From Actinomycetes bacterium (GTDB lineage: Bacteria; Actinomycetota; Acidimicrobiia; Acidimicrobiales; Bog-793): a stretch of DNA of 64,000 nt. This document shows, piece after piece, positions 44,212-52,893 of this stretch. The notes under the pieces were generated by a model that was not told where the DNA came from, searched no databases, and saw only the letters and a list, made by a program, of their open reading frames with translations. A program made the translations under genes and the position numbers. The first letter of the stretch is position 1. Each line of letters opens with the position of its first letter. The DNA is taken from positions 1 to 64,000 of the forward strand of contig JAKABW010000009.1 of the NCBI GenBank assembly GCA_021796535.1. The letters run 5' to 3'.

Positions 44212-45186
44212 TCACCCATTGCCAACCATGGCCCGATAAATCCGTTCCAAGTCCTCAAGGGTCGCAAAGTCAATGACAATTTTGCCATGCTTGGATCCCA
44301 TTTCCACCTTGACCCTTGTATCAAGGTGACCACTGAGCAATTCTTCCAACTCTAAAAATCCCGGAGGCCGTAACTGCTTGGAGGAGATACTGCCCAAATG
44401 CCTGCTTTGAAGATCGGCGTATTCCGGATTTAAATCACGATAGGAATCAGTTCCACTCTCTGTAGAATAAAGGGAATCTGCTTTGTTTGGAGCAGCTATA
44501 TTTGATCTTTGATCGCCGTCGGTTATTTTTTTGACTGCATCCTCCAAACTCCGGACTGATAATTTTGACTCGGCCGCATCCTGAGCCAAACGTTCTTGTA
44601 TTTGCCGGTCAGGAGTAGCCAGCAGTACTTTGGCGTGTCCCATGGTTATGGAGCCCTCCTGCAGCATAACCTGCACGGTTGGAGGGAGCTGGAATAGTCT
44701 GAGTGAGTTGGAAACAGCGGCTCTGCTTTTACCGACCCTCAAAGCAACTTCTTCGTGCGTTAAGCCAAATTCCTCTATCAACTGCTTATATGCCGAAGCT
44801 TCCTCTATGGGGTTCAAATTGCTTCTATGTAGGTTCTCTACTAAAGCTTTTTCCAAACTCAGTTTGTCGTCAGCTGTTTGTACTAAAACCGGTATGGTTT
44901 GCAGCCCGGCCCGTTTGGAAGCACGCCAACGCCGTTCGCCGGCAATTAACTCAAAAACTCCTGGCTCTGTTTCCCTAACCAGGATCGGCTGCAGTAAACC
45001 CAGCGCTTTGATGGAGTCGGATAACTCCGCCAAAGATTCTTCGTCAAAACTTTTTCGCGGTTGATATTGGTTTGGGCGTATGGAGGCTATCGGCACCTCA
45101 CGCAGTACACTTGTTGCCCCTCCGGCAACTTGGCTGGGTATTAAAGCGCTCAGACCGCGACCCAGGCCGGTAGTTTTACTTGCCAT
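44212..45186 (-). CDS. parB: chromosome-partitioning protein ParB
   Basis: The 324-residue CTPase/DNA clamp loads at parS and organises the origin. Seen are box I (IRPNQYQPRKSFDEE), box II with GERRWRASKRAG (CTP/arginine patch), the helix-turn-helix LTHEEVALRVGKSRAAVSNSLRL and a C-terminal dimerisation domain. Starts 1 nt after parA ends, so the two form an operon. The frame begins with GLGRGLSALIP, the N-terminal motif that touches ParA. Confidence 0.96.
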   Translation of the reverse strand: MASKTTGLGRGLSALIPSQVAGGATSVLREVPIASIRPNQYQPRKSFDEESLAELSDSIKALGLLQPILVRETEPGVFELIAGERRWRASKRAGLQTIPVLVQTADDKLSLEKALVENLHRSNLNPIEEASAYKQLIEEFGLTHEEVALRVGKSRAAVSNSLRLFQLPPTVQVMLQEGSITMGHAKVLLATPDRQIQERLAQDAAESKLSVRSLEDAVKKITDGDQRSNIAAPNKADSLYSTESGTDSYRDLNPEYADLQSRHLGSISSKQLRPPGFLELEELLSGHLDTRVKVEMGSKHGKIVIDFATLEDLERIYRAMVGNG

Positions 45187-45187
45187 T

Positions 45188-45988
45188 TTACAATATCTCC
45201 TTGGCTAACTCTCTATACGCTATAGCCCCCCTGGAAGAAGGGTCGTGAAGTGTTACCGGCTGTCCGAAAGAAGGGGCTTCGGAAACACGAACGGAACGCG
45301 GTATGATGGTGTCACAAACCTTTGTACCCCCATACTGCGTAAAATGACTCTTGACATCCTTTACAACCTGATCAGCAAGTTTAGTTCTGGCATCATACAT
45401 AGTTAAAACTATGGTGCTGACCACCAGTGTCGGGTTAAGGCTCGATCGCACCAATTCCACGTTGTTTAGCAATTGGCTTAAACCCTCCAACGCGTAATAT
45501 TCACACTGGATGGGCACCAGGACTTCTGTGGCGGCAGTTAAGGCGTTTACTGTCAAGAGACCGAGAGAAGGGGGGCAGTCGATAAAAATGAAGTCGAAAT
45601 CTTCTCCCAACTGTTCTATGGACCTTTTTAAGCGCATTTCCCGGCTAAATGAAGTCACCAGCTCGATTTCTGCCCCAGCCAAACTTAATGTAGCCGGAGT
45701 AAGAAACAAATTTTTGATACTTGTGGGCTCAATAGAGTCTTCAATATCGACATCGTGGAGCAACACGTCATAAATAGAATTATCAAAATTACGGGCGTGA
45801 ACGCCTAACCCGGAGCTGGCATTGCCCTGGGGATCCAGATCAATGATTAAAACTTGTTTACCTAAGTCGGCAAGAGCAGCACCTAAGTTGACTGTAGTGG
45901 TAGTTTTACCTACTCCGCCCTTTTGATTTGCTATGGCGAAAATACGGCATTTTTGATCTTGTGTCTGTGGCACGCTTAGATTACACAT
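45188..45988 (-). CDS. parA: chromosome-partitioning ATPase ParA (Soj)
   Basis: The product is about 266 residues from ATG 45988. It is a Walker-type ATPase with the deviant Walker A NQKGGVGKTTTTVN, LIIDLDPQGNASSGLG and IFIDCPPSLGLLTVNA. It moves ParB-parS complexes over the nucleoid. The frame opens 15 codons earlier at a TTG; the ATG is chosen because the preceding stretch is unlike ParA. A TATATT box near 46020 could drive it. Confidence 0.95.
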   Translation of the reverse strand: MCNLSVPQTQDQKCRIFAIANQKGGVGKTTTTVNLGAALADLGKQVLIIDLDPQGNASSGLGVHARNFDNSIYDVLLHDVDIEDSIEPTSIKNLFLTPATLSLAGAEIELVTSFSREMRLKRSIEQLGEDFDFIFIDCPPSLGLLTVNALTAATEVLVPIQCEYYALEGLSQLLNNVELVRSSLNPTLVVSTIVLTMYDARTKLADQVVKDVKSHFTQYGGTKVCDTIIPRSVRVSEAPSFGQPVTLHDPSSRGAIAYRELAKEIL

Positions 45989-46109
45989 CCTTTGATATGG
46001 AAAATTCTTTAAACCACTAAAAATATAGCACAACGTTTCTTCCGGGTAATCTTGAGATTAGTAATAAAAGTCACGTTTTGGTATTTATATTTCAGAAATT
46101 TTCATGGAT

Positions 46110-46125
46110 TGTTCTACGTGGAACA
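46110..46125. promoter_or_regulatory. parS-like site 1
   Basis: TGTTCTACGTGGAACA, differing from the consensus family TGTTYCACGTGRAACA by one base in the left arm (T for C). It lies 120 bp upstream of parA. The flank GGATTG on the left is the mirror of the flank CAATCC on the right side of site 2. Confidence 0.85.
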
Positions 46126-46156
46126 TTTGCTGTGCCGGTTCATGCGAAAAGAAAAA

Positions 46157-46172
46157 TGTTCTACGTGGAACA
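46157..46172. promoter_or_regulatory. parS-like site 2
   Basis: A second identical TGTTCTACGTGGAACA, 47 bp from the first. The identical off-consensus base in both copies suggests it is tolerated or selected by this ParB. The rest of the 46034-46343 gap shows no gene. Confidence 0.85.
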
Positions 46173-46343
46173 ATCCTTCGCTTCATTCGCTAAGAAGATG
46201 CGGCGTCCCAAATATACCTTTTGCCGGACATGAGAGGTTTTGAACTCTGTGAGATTACTCGCTTGTCCGAGTCAAATCTGCTTCCCTGGTAAGATGCTGA
46301 ATGCTCTGTGATGCAGTTTTCTTGCGACTGCCTTTAGTAAGCA

Positions 46344-47000
46344 CTAATCTGTTTTGAGTTGGAATATTGGCCTTTTAGCCGGAATGCCGACCCGGCGCGG
46401 ATACTCGTCGGGACATGTGCCGGTCATTCTTAATTTAACGAAAGAGTATTGGTTCTTGATGGATGCTTCCGGCAAAAGGGCTACTTTTTGACAACCTTCC
46501 TTCGGCCAACGCAACTCGGTATTACCGCCGGGTGGCTCGGAAACAACCAATATTCCATCTTTTTGTAAAAACGGTGCGGCACATTCGGCTGTAATGGGAG
46601 GTTGGGAAAAACTTCTGGATACTACCACCGAAAAACTGTTCCTCAAAGAAGGTACCCTCGCAGCGACTTCCGCTCTTTCACATACGACATCCACGCGCCG
46701 GTCCAAGTCTAAAGACAAAAGGGCTTTATTGAGGAATTCACATCTTTTTACGCTTGCATCCAAAAGCACCAGGCGGCTGTAGTCCAGAGAAACAGCCAAA
46801 AAAAGTCCGGGAATGCCGCCGCCGCTGCCCAAATCCAGAATCTCAATTTTGGCTATATTGCTTTCTCTTATGATATTAAGAAAACCAGCGCTGTGTTTAA
46901 TATGCCCTTCAATCGGCCCGGGCCCTAAAAAACCCAGCTGTTGTGCCTGCAGTAAAACTTTGAGCAGAGCCGGATTTCCCTGTATTTGAGAAGTGCTTAT
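46344..47000 (-). CDS. rsmG: 16S rRNA (guanine-N7) methyltransferase RsmG, apparent ATA start
   Basis: The enzyme methylates G527 of 16S rRNA. Motif I is EILDLGSGGGIPG, followed by LVLLDASVKRCEFLN and VVVSRSF. Homology runs well upstream of the first ATG (46832): the typical N-terminal segment QQLGFLGPGPIEGHIKHSA is in frame. Between that segment and the upstream in-frame TAG there is no ATG, GTG or TTG. The best start is ATA at 47000, which overlaps the jag stop as ATAA, has AGAGGTG eight bases upstream and gives 218 residues, the normal size. A mutated ATG or a sequencing error is the alternative. Mutants of rsmG confer low-level streptomycin resistance in many bacteria. Confidence 0.85.
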   Translation of the reverse strand: MSTSQIQGNPALLKVLLQAQQLGFLGPGPIEGHIKHSAGFLNIIRESNIAKIEILDLGSGGGIPGLFLAVSLDYSRLVLLDASVKRCEFLNKALLSLDLDRRVDVVCERAEVAARVPSLRNSFSVVVSRSFSQPPITAECAAPFLQKDGILVVSEPPGGNTELRWPKEGCQKVALLPEASIKNQYSFVKLRMTGTCPDEYPRRVGIPAKRPIFQLKTD

Positions 47001-48046
47001 TTGGAAAGCACCTCTGCTTCGCTATTTTCCGAAGATTTATAGATAACGACGCGGCGTCTCGGCTCAAAACCTTCTGATCTGGTTTCCAAGCCTTCCATGG
47101 CAGAAACGGTGTCATGTACTATTTTACGGTCTGGAGAACTCATGGGCTCCAGTTTTTTGGTAACACCTGTTTCTATAACTTCCTGGCCAAGCTTTTGGAC
47201 GAAAGCCATTAAAGCTTTGGCTCTTTTCTCCCGGTAATGTGATACGTCCACAGTCAACCTGGTTCTTTCATCTGTATTTTCGTTGCGCTGTATGATTGTC
47301 CTTGTGATGTCCTGTATGGCATCCAGGGTAAAACCTTTGGGCCCCACTAAAATACCCAATTCCGGTCCGTCAATATTGATTAATATTTGTGGATTGTCAA
47401 TTGAAGCTTCTACCTTGGCACTAAAACCAAATTGCGTCAGCAATTCCTGTAGAAAATGAACGGCTATCTTAGCTTTTTCTTCTATCTCCATCTCATCTAC
47501 CTCTTTCTGAAGAGTATTGCTTATTTCCGGTAACGGTTTATCCCCTGTTTTATACTTCCTGCTTTGCTGTGTAGCGACTGCCGGTATTTTATCTTTCACC
47601 AAACTTGTCTCATTTCCTTCTGTTTGCATACTGCCTGTTTGGTTGTTCCGGTATTTCCTTGGCCGGTCGAATTGATTATTTTTATCTCTTCTTGTTGCCT
47701 CAGAGGGCTGCCCCGTAGTCTTGTCAAAATTTTTCTGAATACGATCGCTGGTTCTTTGTTGATTACCCGGTGTTGTGTTGTCAGACTGGACTGCGGGGTT
47801 TGAATAGGACTTCCTCTCATCCCTGTTGTTATATGAGCTCCTTTTTTTAAACTGTTTTTTTCTCGGAAGGAACTGGGGTTTTACACGGACTCTTACCCGA
47901 GCCTGTTTTGATGCAATACCAAAAATACCTTTTTTGGCTGGGGATACAATAACGACTTCAGCGTCTCTTAATTCTATACCCAAAGCTTCGAGCGCTTCCT
48001 GTATAGCTGATTCATTGGTTGAACCGGTAGTTTCTACCCATTCCAC
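46997..48046 (-). CDS. jag: Jag/KhpB RNA-binding protein
   Basis: The 349-residue product has an N-terminal Jag_N domain (EALEALGIELRDAEVVIVSP, KKGIFGIASKQARVRV), a long basic, Asn/Gln/Arg-rich disordered linker (about residues 60-190), then KH (LGILVGPKGFTLDAIQDI) and R3H (VDVSHYREKRAKAL) domains. It is an RNA-binding protein linked to cell-wall elongation. The linker is much longer than in most homologues. GTG start, 6 nt after the yidC stop. Confidence 0.9.
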   Translation of the reverse strand: MEWVETTGSTNESAIQEALEALGIELRDAEVVIVSPAKKGIFGIASKQARVRVRVKPQFLPRKKQFKKRSSYNNRDERKSYSNPAVQSDNTTPGNQQRTSDRIQKNFDKTTGQPSEATRRDKNNQFDRPRKYRNNQTGSMQTEGNETSLVKDKIPAVATQQSRKYKTGDKPLPEISNTLQKEVDEMEIEEKAKIAVHFLQELLTQFGFSAKVEASIDNPQILINIDGPELGILVGPKGFTLDAIQDITRTIIQRNENTDERTRLTVDVSHYREKRAKALMAFVQKLGQEVIETGVTKKLEPMSSPDRKIVHDTVSAMEGLETRSEGFEPRRRVVIYKSSENSEAEVLSK

Positions 48047-48052
48047 TATTAT

Positions 48053-49117
48053 TTACCGCCTTCTTTTCGAGCGTTTAGTTGAATTATTATTTGTTTTTAA
48101 GCTGCCTTTGGGGGGAGTGTATCCCTTAGCGGCCATATTTGTCTTATTTTTCGCGGCATCGCTTGGGGTCAATGAAGATGTATTGGAAACCGATTCCAAT
48201 AAAGCTTTAAGGCCTTTGGGTCTTGGTTCGCCCGCACCGCTTTTTGTTTTTGAAACCTCTGATGCCTGTGATTTCAATTTGGCGAAGGATTCTTTGATAT
48301 GAGGGTCGTGTCTGTACATATACTCCTGTTGGGCAACCCTAAATAAACTGGACACAATAAAGTACACACTCACACCGGCAGGCAATGCGATATAAATTAC
48401 CGAATATATCAAAGGAAATATCTTTTGCATCTTTTGCATTTGTTGCATTTGCGGATTGGCTTGGGCGGAAATATTACGCCCGCTCATCTGCTTCATTTGG
48501 ATATATTGCAAAACAATAGCAATAACAATCAATACGATATAAGGGAATCTTCCTCCCCAGCTATGGAGTGAACGTACGGAATCGGCCAGATTGATACCGA
48601 AAGCCGGCAGTGCCCCATGTGCGCTAATGATGGCATGATACATTTTCGACGAGTGTGAAATATAATCAGGGGAAGGAATAAGAACTTTGCTCCCGTGTCT
48701 CACCACAGTCTTGGTGGCGGTAATGCCGCGTATGGTGTCATAAAGTATTATGAAAACGGGCAGCTGCAGCAACATAGGTAAACAACCGCCGGTGGGACTT
48801 ACGCCGTGTTCTTTGTAAAACGCCATCATCTCTTCGTTTTGATGTCTTCTGATGTCTTGTTTTTCCGCGACAGTGGCACCCGGCGGCACTTTGTAGCGGG
48901 CTTGTAATTTCTTTAACTCCGGAGACAGCAACTGCATACGCATCATTGACCTTGTGCTCCGACGCGTAATCGGAAAGGTGACGAGCATAATCACTAAAGT
49001 CAACAGTGCTATCGAGATGGCATAATTGGGAATAAAGGCGTAAAACTCAGCTAGGAGCCAGGCAAGTGCGTCAAATATGGGCTGGAAAACCTGACCGAGT
49101 GTAGATGCTAAAACCAC
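48053..49117 (-). CDS. yidC: membrane protein insertase YidC
   Basis: The 354-residue polytopic insertase has hydrophobic helices with the conserved positively charged groove residues (ITRRSTRSMMRM), then PPGATVAEKQD, GGCLPMLLQLPVFIILYDTIRG and a late helix pair, plus a basic C-terminal tail that may contact ribosomes (ends STKRSKRRR). It lacks the large periplasmic domain of Gram-negative YidC, as expected for an actinobacterium. GTG start after AGGACC. Confidence 0.95.
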   Translation of the reverse strand: MVLASTLGQVFQPIFDALAWLLAEFYAFIPNYAISIALLTLVIMLVTFPITRRSTRSMMRMQLLSPELKKLQARYKVPPGATVAEKQDIRRHQNEEMMAFYKEHGVSPTGGCLPMLLQLPVFIILYDTIRGITATKTVVRHGSKVLIPSPDYISHSSKMYHAIISAHGALPAFGINLADSVRSLHSWGGRFPYIVLIVIAIVLQYIQMKQMSGRNISAQANPQMQQMQKMQKIFPLIYSVIYIALPAGVSVYFIVSSLFRVAQQEYMYRHDPHIKESFAKLKSQASEVSKTKSGAGEPRPKGLKALLESVSNTSSLTPSDAAKNKTNMAAKGYTPPKGSLKTNNNSTKRSKRRR

Positions 49118-49143
49118 AGGAGGTCCTTTTTATCTTGGTAACG

Positions 49144-49440
49144 TTATAAGTGTTTCACTTTATACGTTTGCTTACTGAACATTTTTTTGTTTTTGTGAGA
49201 TTTATTTATAGCAAATTCCGCTTTGGTGGGCACCAAATCAATACCAAAGCCGCCGTGAGGTCTACAACGCAATATTCTTTTTGTACCGAGCACAATGCCG
49301 CTATATGCCCCGTGTTCAGTGATGGCCTCTGCCATATATTCCGAGCAAGAAGGTGAAAAGCGGCACGGCGACAATTTTCCTTGCCGCGATATTTGGTAAA
49401 TTTTGATGAGCTTCAGAGCTGCTTTTTGGGTAAATCTCAC
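49144..49440 (-). CDS. yidD: membrane protein insertion efficiency factor YidD
   Basis: The 98-residue product has the YidD signature LIKIYQISRQGKLSPCRFSPSCSEYMAEAI and GTKRILRCRPHGGFGIDLVP, with conserved cysteines. It helps YidC insertion. It overlaps rnpA by 4 nt. The C-terminal 20 residues are a basic extension. Confidence 0.95.
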   Translation of the reverse strand: MRFTQKAALKLIKIYQISRQGKLSPCRFSPSCSEYMAEAITEHGAYSGIVLGTKRILRCRPHGGFGIDLVPTKAEFAINKSHKNKKMFSKQTYKVKHL

Positions 49441-49862
49441 GTTGAACTCGTTTTTTGTATTTTTAGAACTGCATTTTGTGCCGCTGTGCGTAAATCCTTA
49501 TAATCTAATTTAGCAGCATTTGGTTTCATTATTATGAGATAGTCACCCGGTATCAACTGGTTGGCTACTTCTCTGGTGATTTCCCTCAATCTTCTTTTGC
49601 AAAGATTTCTTTTGACGGCATTCCCGTATTTTTTACTCACTACAAAGGATACCCTTATTTCTGTTATAAAGCTATTTTGCCTATAAAAAGCTACCGTCAT
49701 GTATTGATTGGACCGTTTGATCCCGTATTTGTATAAATTAAAAAACGAATTGCGCCCTTTTATGGATAGTGTTTTAGGCTGAGATATGCGCTCTTCCGCG
49801 CCTTCTTCTGGCTGCAAGGATCTCTCTTCCTGCACGTGTGGCCATTCTGTGCCTAAAACCAT
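49437..49862 (-). CDS. rnpA: ribonuclease P protein component, start inside rpmH
   Basis: The small basic subunit of RNase P helps 5' maturation of tRNAs. The RNR motif region is present ([19 protein letters not shown]), with SFVVSKKYG before it. The frame has no ATG, GTG or TTG between the rpmH stop and the start of the conserved domain; the usable starts (ATG 49862, then a GTG and a TTG) all lie inside rpmH in another frame. The N-terminal 30 or so residues are acidic and unlike normal RnpA. An ATA near the domain start is a non-canonical alternative. The same layout is known from Thermus. Confidence 0.9.
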   Translation of the reverse strand: MVLGTEWPHVQEERSLQPEEGAEERISQPKTLSIKGRNSFFNLYKYGIKRSNQYMTVAFYRQNSFITEIRVSFVVSKKYGNAVKRNLCKRRLREITREVANQLIPGDYLIIMKPNAAKLDYKDLRTAAQNAVLKIQKTSST

Positions 49863-49908
49863 GTTTTTTTGAACGTTTTCTTTGATTTGGTTGGTACGTA
49901 CGTTTCAT
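49774..49908 (-). CDS. rpmH: 50S ribosomal protein L34
   Basis: The 44-residue product begins [20 protein letters not shown] and ends in the Arg-rich run with AHISA, the complete L34. GGAGAAG lies two bases ahead of the ATG. It is read first in the minus-strand rpmH-rnpA-yidD-yidC-jag-rsmG series and overlaps the 5' part of rnpA in a different frame over 89 nt. Confidence 0.97.
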   Translation of the reverse strand: MKRTYQPNQRKRSKKHGFRHRMATRAGREILAARRRRGRAHISA

Positions 49909-50077
49909 AGCTTCTCCTTAAGTATTAAAATAAGCTCTTAAAAAATACCATCTTTAGAATAGCTTGTTTTGATAGATGTTAAAGTTCAAGGCAGAATTAC
50001 TTAATGATTAAATACTATACGTAACTCTCTAAACACACATATTATAAAAACAACGTTTTATGGGTTTTATCTGCAAT

Positions 50078-50110
50078 TTGTCCACAACTTGTGGATTACG
50101 TTGTGGACAA
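50078..50110. promoter_or_regulatory. DnaA-box cluster upstream of dnaA
   Basis: Three boxes within 33 bp: TTGTCCACA (50078-50086), TGTGGATTA (50090-50098) and TGTGGACAA (50102-50110), 22 bp before the dnaA ATG. The position suggests autoregulation of dnaA and possibly a role in the origin, split by the dnaA gene as in B. subtilis. Confidence 0.8.
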
Positions 50111-50131
50111 AAAAATTGAAAGGCTGCAAAA

Positions 50132-51541
50132 ATGATTGATCCCCAGCAGCTCTGGAGTGAGTGCTCAAAAGTTATTAAAACACAGGTATCGGAAGCCACT
50201 TGGAAAACCTGGTTTTCTGCAATAACACCTGTTGAAGTGGTAGAAAGTACTTTTATCTTGTCTGTACCCAACGACTTGGTGAGGGGTAGACTGCAAAGCC
50301 GTTTCAACGGTATTTTGTCTGAATGTGTATCGGACATACTTGGGAGTAAGTTTGAAATCACACTCAATGTTTTGCCGGGTGTTCGGCAAAACATGCTTGA
50401 CGAGGATGTTTTTTTTAATACCTTTTATAAGGAAAACGACCCTCAAAGTAAAAAAGGGGGGGGAAAGAAATTCAGCTCGGAAAGTGTCTTAGACAGAAAT
50501 AGTAATTTCGATAATAATAATTTCGATTACAGACAAAATAAGTACAGCTTTGAAACTTTCGTAATAGGTCAGTCCAACAGGTTTGCTCACGCAGCCGCAC
50601 TTTCTGTTGCCGAAACACCTGGAAGAGCGTATAACCCTTTGTTTATTATAGGTGACGTCGGATTGGGTAAAACTCATTTACTGCAAGCCATCAGGAATTA
50701 CATCAATAAGCATTTTACAAAAATGAGTGTCTTATATATTTCTGCGGAAACATTCATGAATGAATTTATCGATGCCATAAGAAACAACTCCACAAACTCA
50801 TTCAAAAAGAAATACCGGGCTTGTGATGTTTTACTTATTGACGACATTCAATTTATCGAAGGGAAAGAATCGCTCCAGGAAGAATTCTTTCATACCTTCA
50901 ACTCACTTTACGAGGCCTCTAAACAGGTTGTATTGACTTCCGACAGACCTCCCGGGTCCATGAAAACACTGGAAAGCAGACTCAGAAGTAGGTTTTTGTC
51001 TGGATTGATTGCCGATATACAACCTCCGGAGTTCGAGACAAGACTGGCTATATTGCGGACTAAATCAGAACACGAGCGCCTGAGTATACCCGACGAAGTG
51101 CTTGGGTTTATCGCTGAAAACGTAAAGCACAACATCAGGGAGTTGGAGGGGGCATTGATCAGGGTACATGCCTATGCATCTTTAAACAAACTGCCTTTAA
51201 ATAAAAGTTTGGCCGAAGAGATATTATCTGACATAAAACGTCAACCAAAAGGAATCACGGTACAAGACATTGTGTTGATAACCTCTAAGAAATTTGGTTT
51301 CACGGAAGAAGAGATACGCGGCCCTTCCCGGCAAAAAGCTATAGTTTTGGCGCGTCAAATAGCCATGTATGTCATCAGGGAGCTGACAGATTTTAGTTAT
51401 CCGTCGATAGCCAAAGAATTCGGCGGGAGGGATCACACCACGGTGATGCATGCCGTAGACAGGATCTCTAAAATAATGGTGGAGCAAAAAAATATTTACG
51501 ATTTGGTTACAGAATTAATTAGAAAAATAAAAGAAGAGTAG
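50132..51541 (+). CDS. dnaA: chromosomal replication initiator DnaA
   Basis: The 469-residue initiator has domain I (WSECSKVIKTQVSEATWKTWF), a short domain II, the AAA+ domain III with Walker A GDVGLGKTHLL, Walker B LLIDDIQFI and the box VII arginine region, and the domain IV helix-turn-helix signature GGRDHTTVMHAVDRI. The domain II linker is short and Asn/Asp-rich (NSNFDNNNFDYRQNK), unlike the long acidic linkers of Streptomyces. AAAGG lies ahead of the ATG. Confidence 0.97.
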   Translation: MIDPQQLWSECSKVIKTQVSEATWKTWFSAITPVEVVESTFILSVPNDLVRGRLQSRFNGILSECVSDILGSKFEITLNVLPGVRQNMLDEDVFFNTFYKENDPQSKKGGGKKFSSESVLDRNSNFDNNNFDYRQNKYSFETFVIGQSNRFAHAAALSVAETPGRAYNPLFIIGDVGLGKTHLLQAIRNYINKHFTKMSVLYISAETFMNEFIDAIRNNSTNSFKKKYRACDVLLIDDIQFIEGKESLQEEFFHTFNSLYEASKQVVLTSDRPPGSMKTLESRLRSRFLSGLIADIQPPEFETRLAILRTKSEHERLSIPDEVLGFIAENVKHNIRELEGALIRVHAYASLNKLPLNKSLAEEILSDIKRQPKGITVQDIVLITSKKFGFTEEEIRGPSRQKAIVLARQIAMYVIRELTDFSYPSIAKEFGGRDHTTVMHAVDRISKIMVEQKNIYDLVTELIRKIKEE

Positions 51542-51777
51542 TTTTTATGTGAATAACTTGTTGGTAAGTTTGTGACTGCCTTGTTGATTCTTTGTTGAAA
51601 AGTAGATTTTTTTAAAACAATTTGGTTTTTATTTACGGGAGCTGTTGATAATAAGAAAACATTGTGGATTAACTAATATGTAATAACTAGGGATTACATT
51701 CACAATTCACAATTCACAGGGACTATTATTATTATGTTTTAAATAAAAAAATTATTATAAGAATGGGTGGATAACAA
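51542..51777. other. predicted chromosomal origin (oriC), dnaA-dnaN spacer
   Basis: This 236-bp AT-rich spacer contains DnaA boxes TGTGAATAA (51548-51556), TGTTGATAA (51643-51651) and TGTGGATTA (51663-51671), a weaker TGTTGAAAA (51593-51601), and a perfect tandem triplet of ATTCACA (51698-51718), which is the distal part of TTATTCACA. An AT-rich run (51721-51770) follows the triplet and could unwind. Position between dnaA and dnaN is where actinobacterial origins lie. Confidence 0.85.
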
Positions 51778-52893
51778 TTGAAATTCACAACAGAGAAAGA
51801 TTTTATAGCGGAAGCATTGAACGGTCCCGTCAGAGCTGCGACATCAAAAGGCACCTCATACAGTGTTCCGAGTTTAAAATTAAAACTCAAAAGCCACAAT
51901 TTGGAAATTACCGGTTCTGATCCGGATTTGGTTATATCAACCAGAATCGATGTGCATGGGGAACAAGACGGGGAAACAATTGTTCCCGCAAAACTTTTTC
52001 AAGACATCATTAGAGCTCTCGATCAAGGTGCTGTACATGTTATTTCTAACGACGAAGAGATTACCATCACTTCCGGAAAAGCAGAATTTAAAGTACGCGA
52101 ACCTGTGGGTGGAGAACTTACACTTCTTACAAAAGCCACAGCTGCCGGATCACTTCTCCCCACTAAAGTGGTAGCCGAAGCTCTCAATCAGGTTGTCAGG
52201 GCAGCTCTTACGGATAATTCCAGAGCACCTCAATTGTCAGCCGTTCTTTTTTCGGCAACCGAAGACGGAATAAGAATGGTAGCCACTGACTCATACCGAC
52301 TTGCTTATAAAGACATTAAAGGCGTAAAAATAGACGAGCAGACAGAAGACGTTTTAATTCCGGCAAAAACACTTGATGAACTGCAAAGAATTATTTCAGC
52401 AAAACAAAATGCGGAAGATATCAACTTTTCATACAGCGATACAGACGCCGTTTTTAATGTGGGTGACACGAAACTGGCAACAAGGCTCATCAAAGGTCCT
52501 TTTCCTGAGTATCAAAGACTTTTGCCAAATAATTACGAAAACTATGCTGTTGTGGAAAAAGAGCCTTTTATAAATGTAATCAGTAGAATCAGACTGCTGA
52601 TAAGGGATTCAAAAGACTCTTCATCTCCTGTTAAATTGAATTTTTCTGAATCACACATCGAGGTAAGTGTAAATACTCCGGAAAACGGAAGCGCAGTCGA
52701 AATAATTGAAGCCGAGTACTCGGGTGACGAAACACTCATAGCTTTTAATCCAAATTACTTACTTGACGGACTGCGAGCCATTAATTCAGAAAAGGTGGTC
52801 ATTAATATCATCGACAGTTCAAAACCGGCAACTTTGGAACCTGAAGAAGAAAAGGACTACCACTACCTATTGATGCCGGTGAGAATATCCTGA
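51778..52893 (+). CDS. dnaN: DNA polymerase III sliding clamp (beta)
   Basis: The 371-residue ring subunit has three similar domains; seen are FTTEKDFIAEALNGPVRAA, LSAVLFSATEDGIRMVATDSYRLAY, the TRLIKGPFPEYQRLLP stretch and the C-terminal peptide-binding region LMPVRIS. TTG start after GGGTGG. The stop overlaps the likely recF CTG start. Confidence 0.96.
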   Translation: MKFTTEKDFIAEALNGPVRAATSKGTSYSVPSLKLKLKSHNLEITGSDPDLVISTRIDVHGEQDGETIVPAKLFQDIIRALDQGAVHVISNDEEITITSGKAEFKVREPVGGELTLLTKATAAGSLLPTKVVAEALNQVVRAALTDNSRAPQLSAVLFSATEDGIRMVATDSYRLAYKDIKGVKIDEQTEDVLIPAKTLDELQRIISAKQNAEDINFSYSDTDAVFNVGDTKLATRLIKGPFPEYQRLLPNNYENYAVVEKEPFINVISRIRLLIRDSKDSSSPVKLNFSESHIEVSVNTPENGSAVEIIEAEYSGDETLIAFNPNYLLDGLRAINSEKVVINIIDSSKPATLEPEEEKDYHYLLMPVRIS

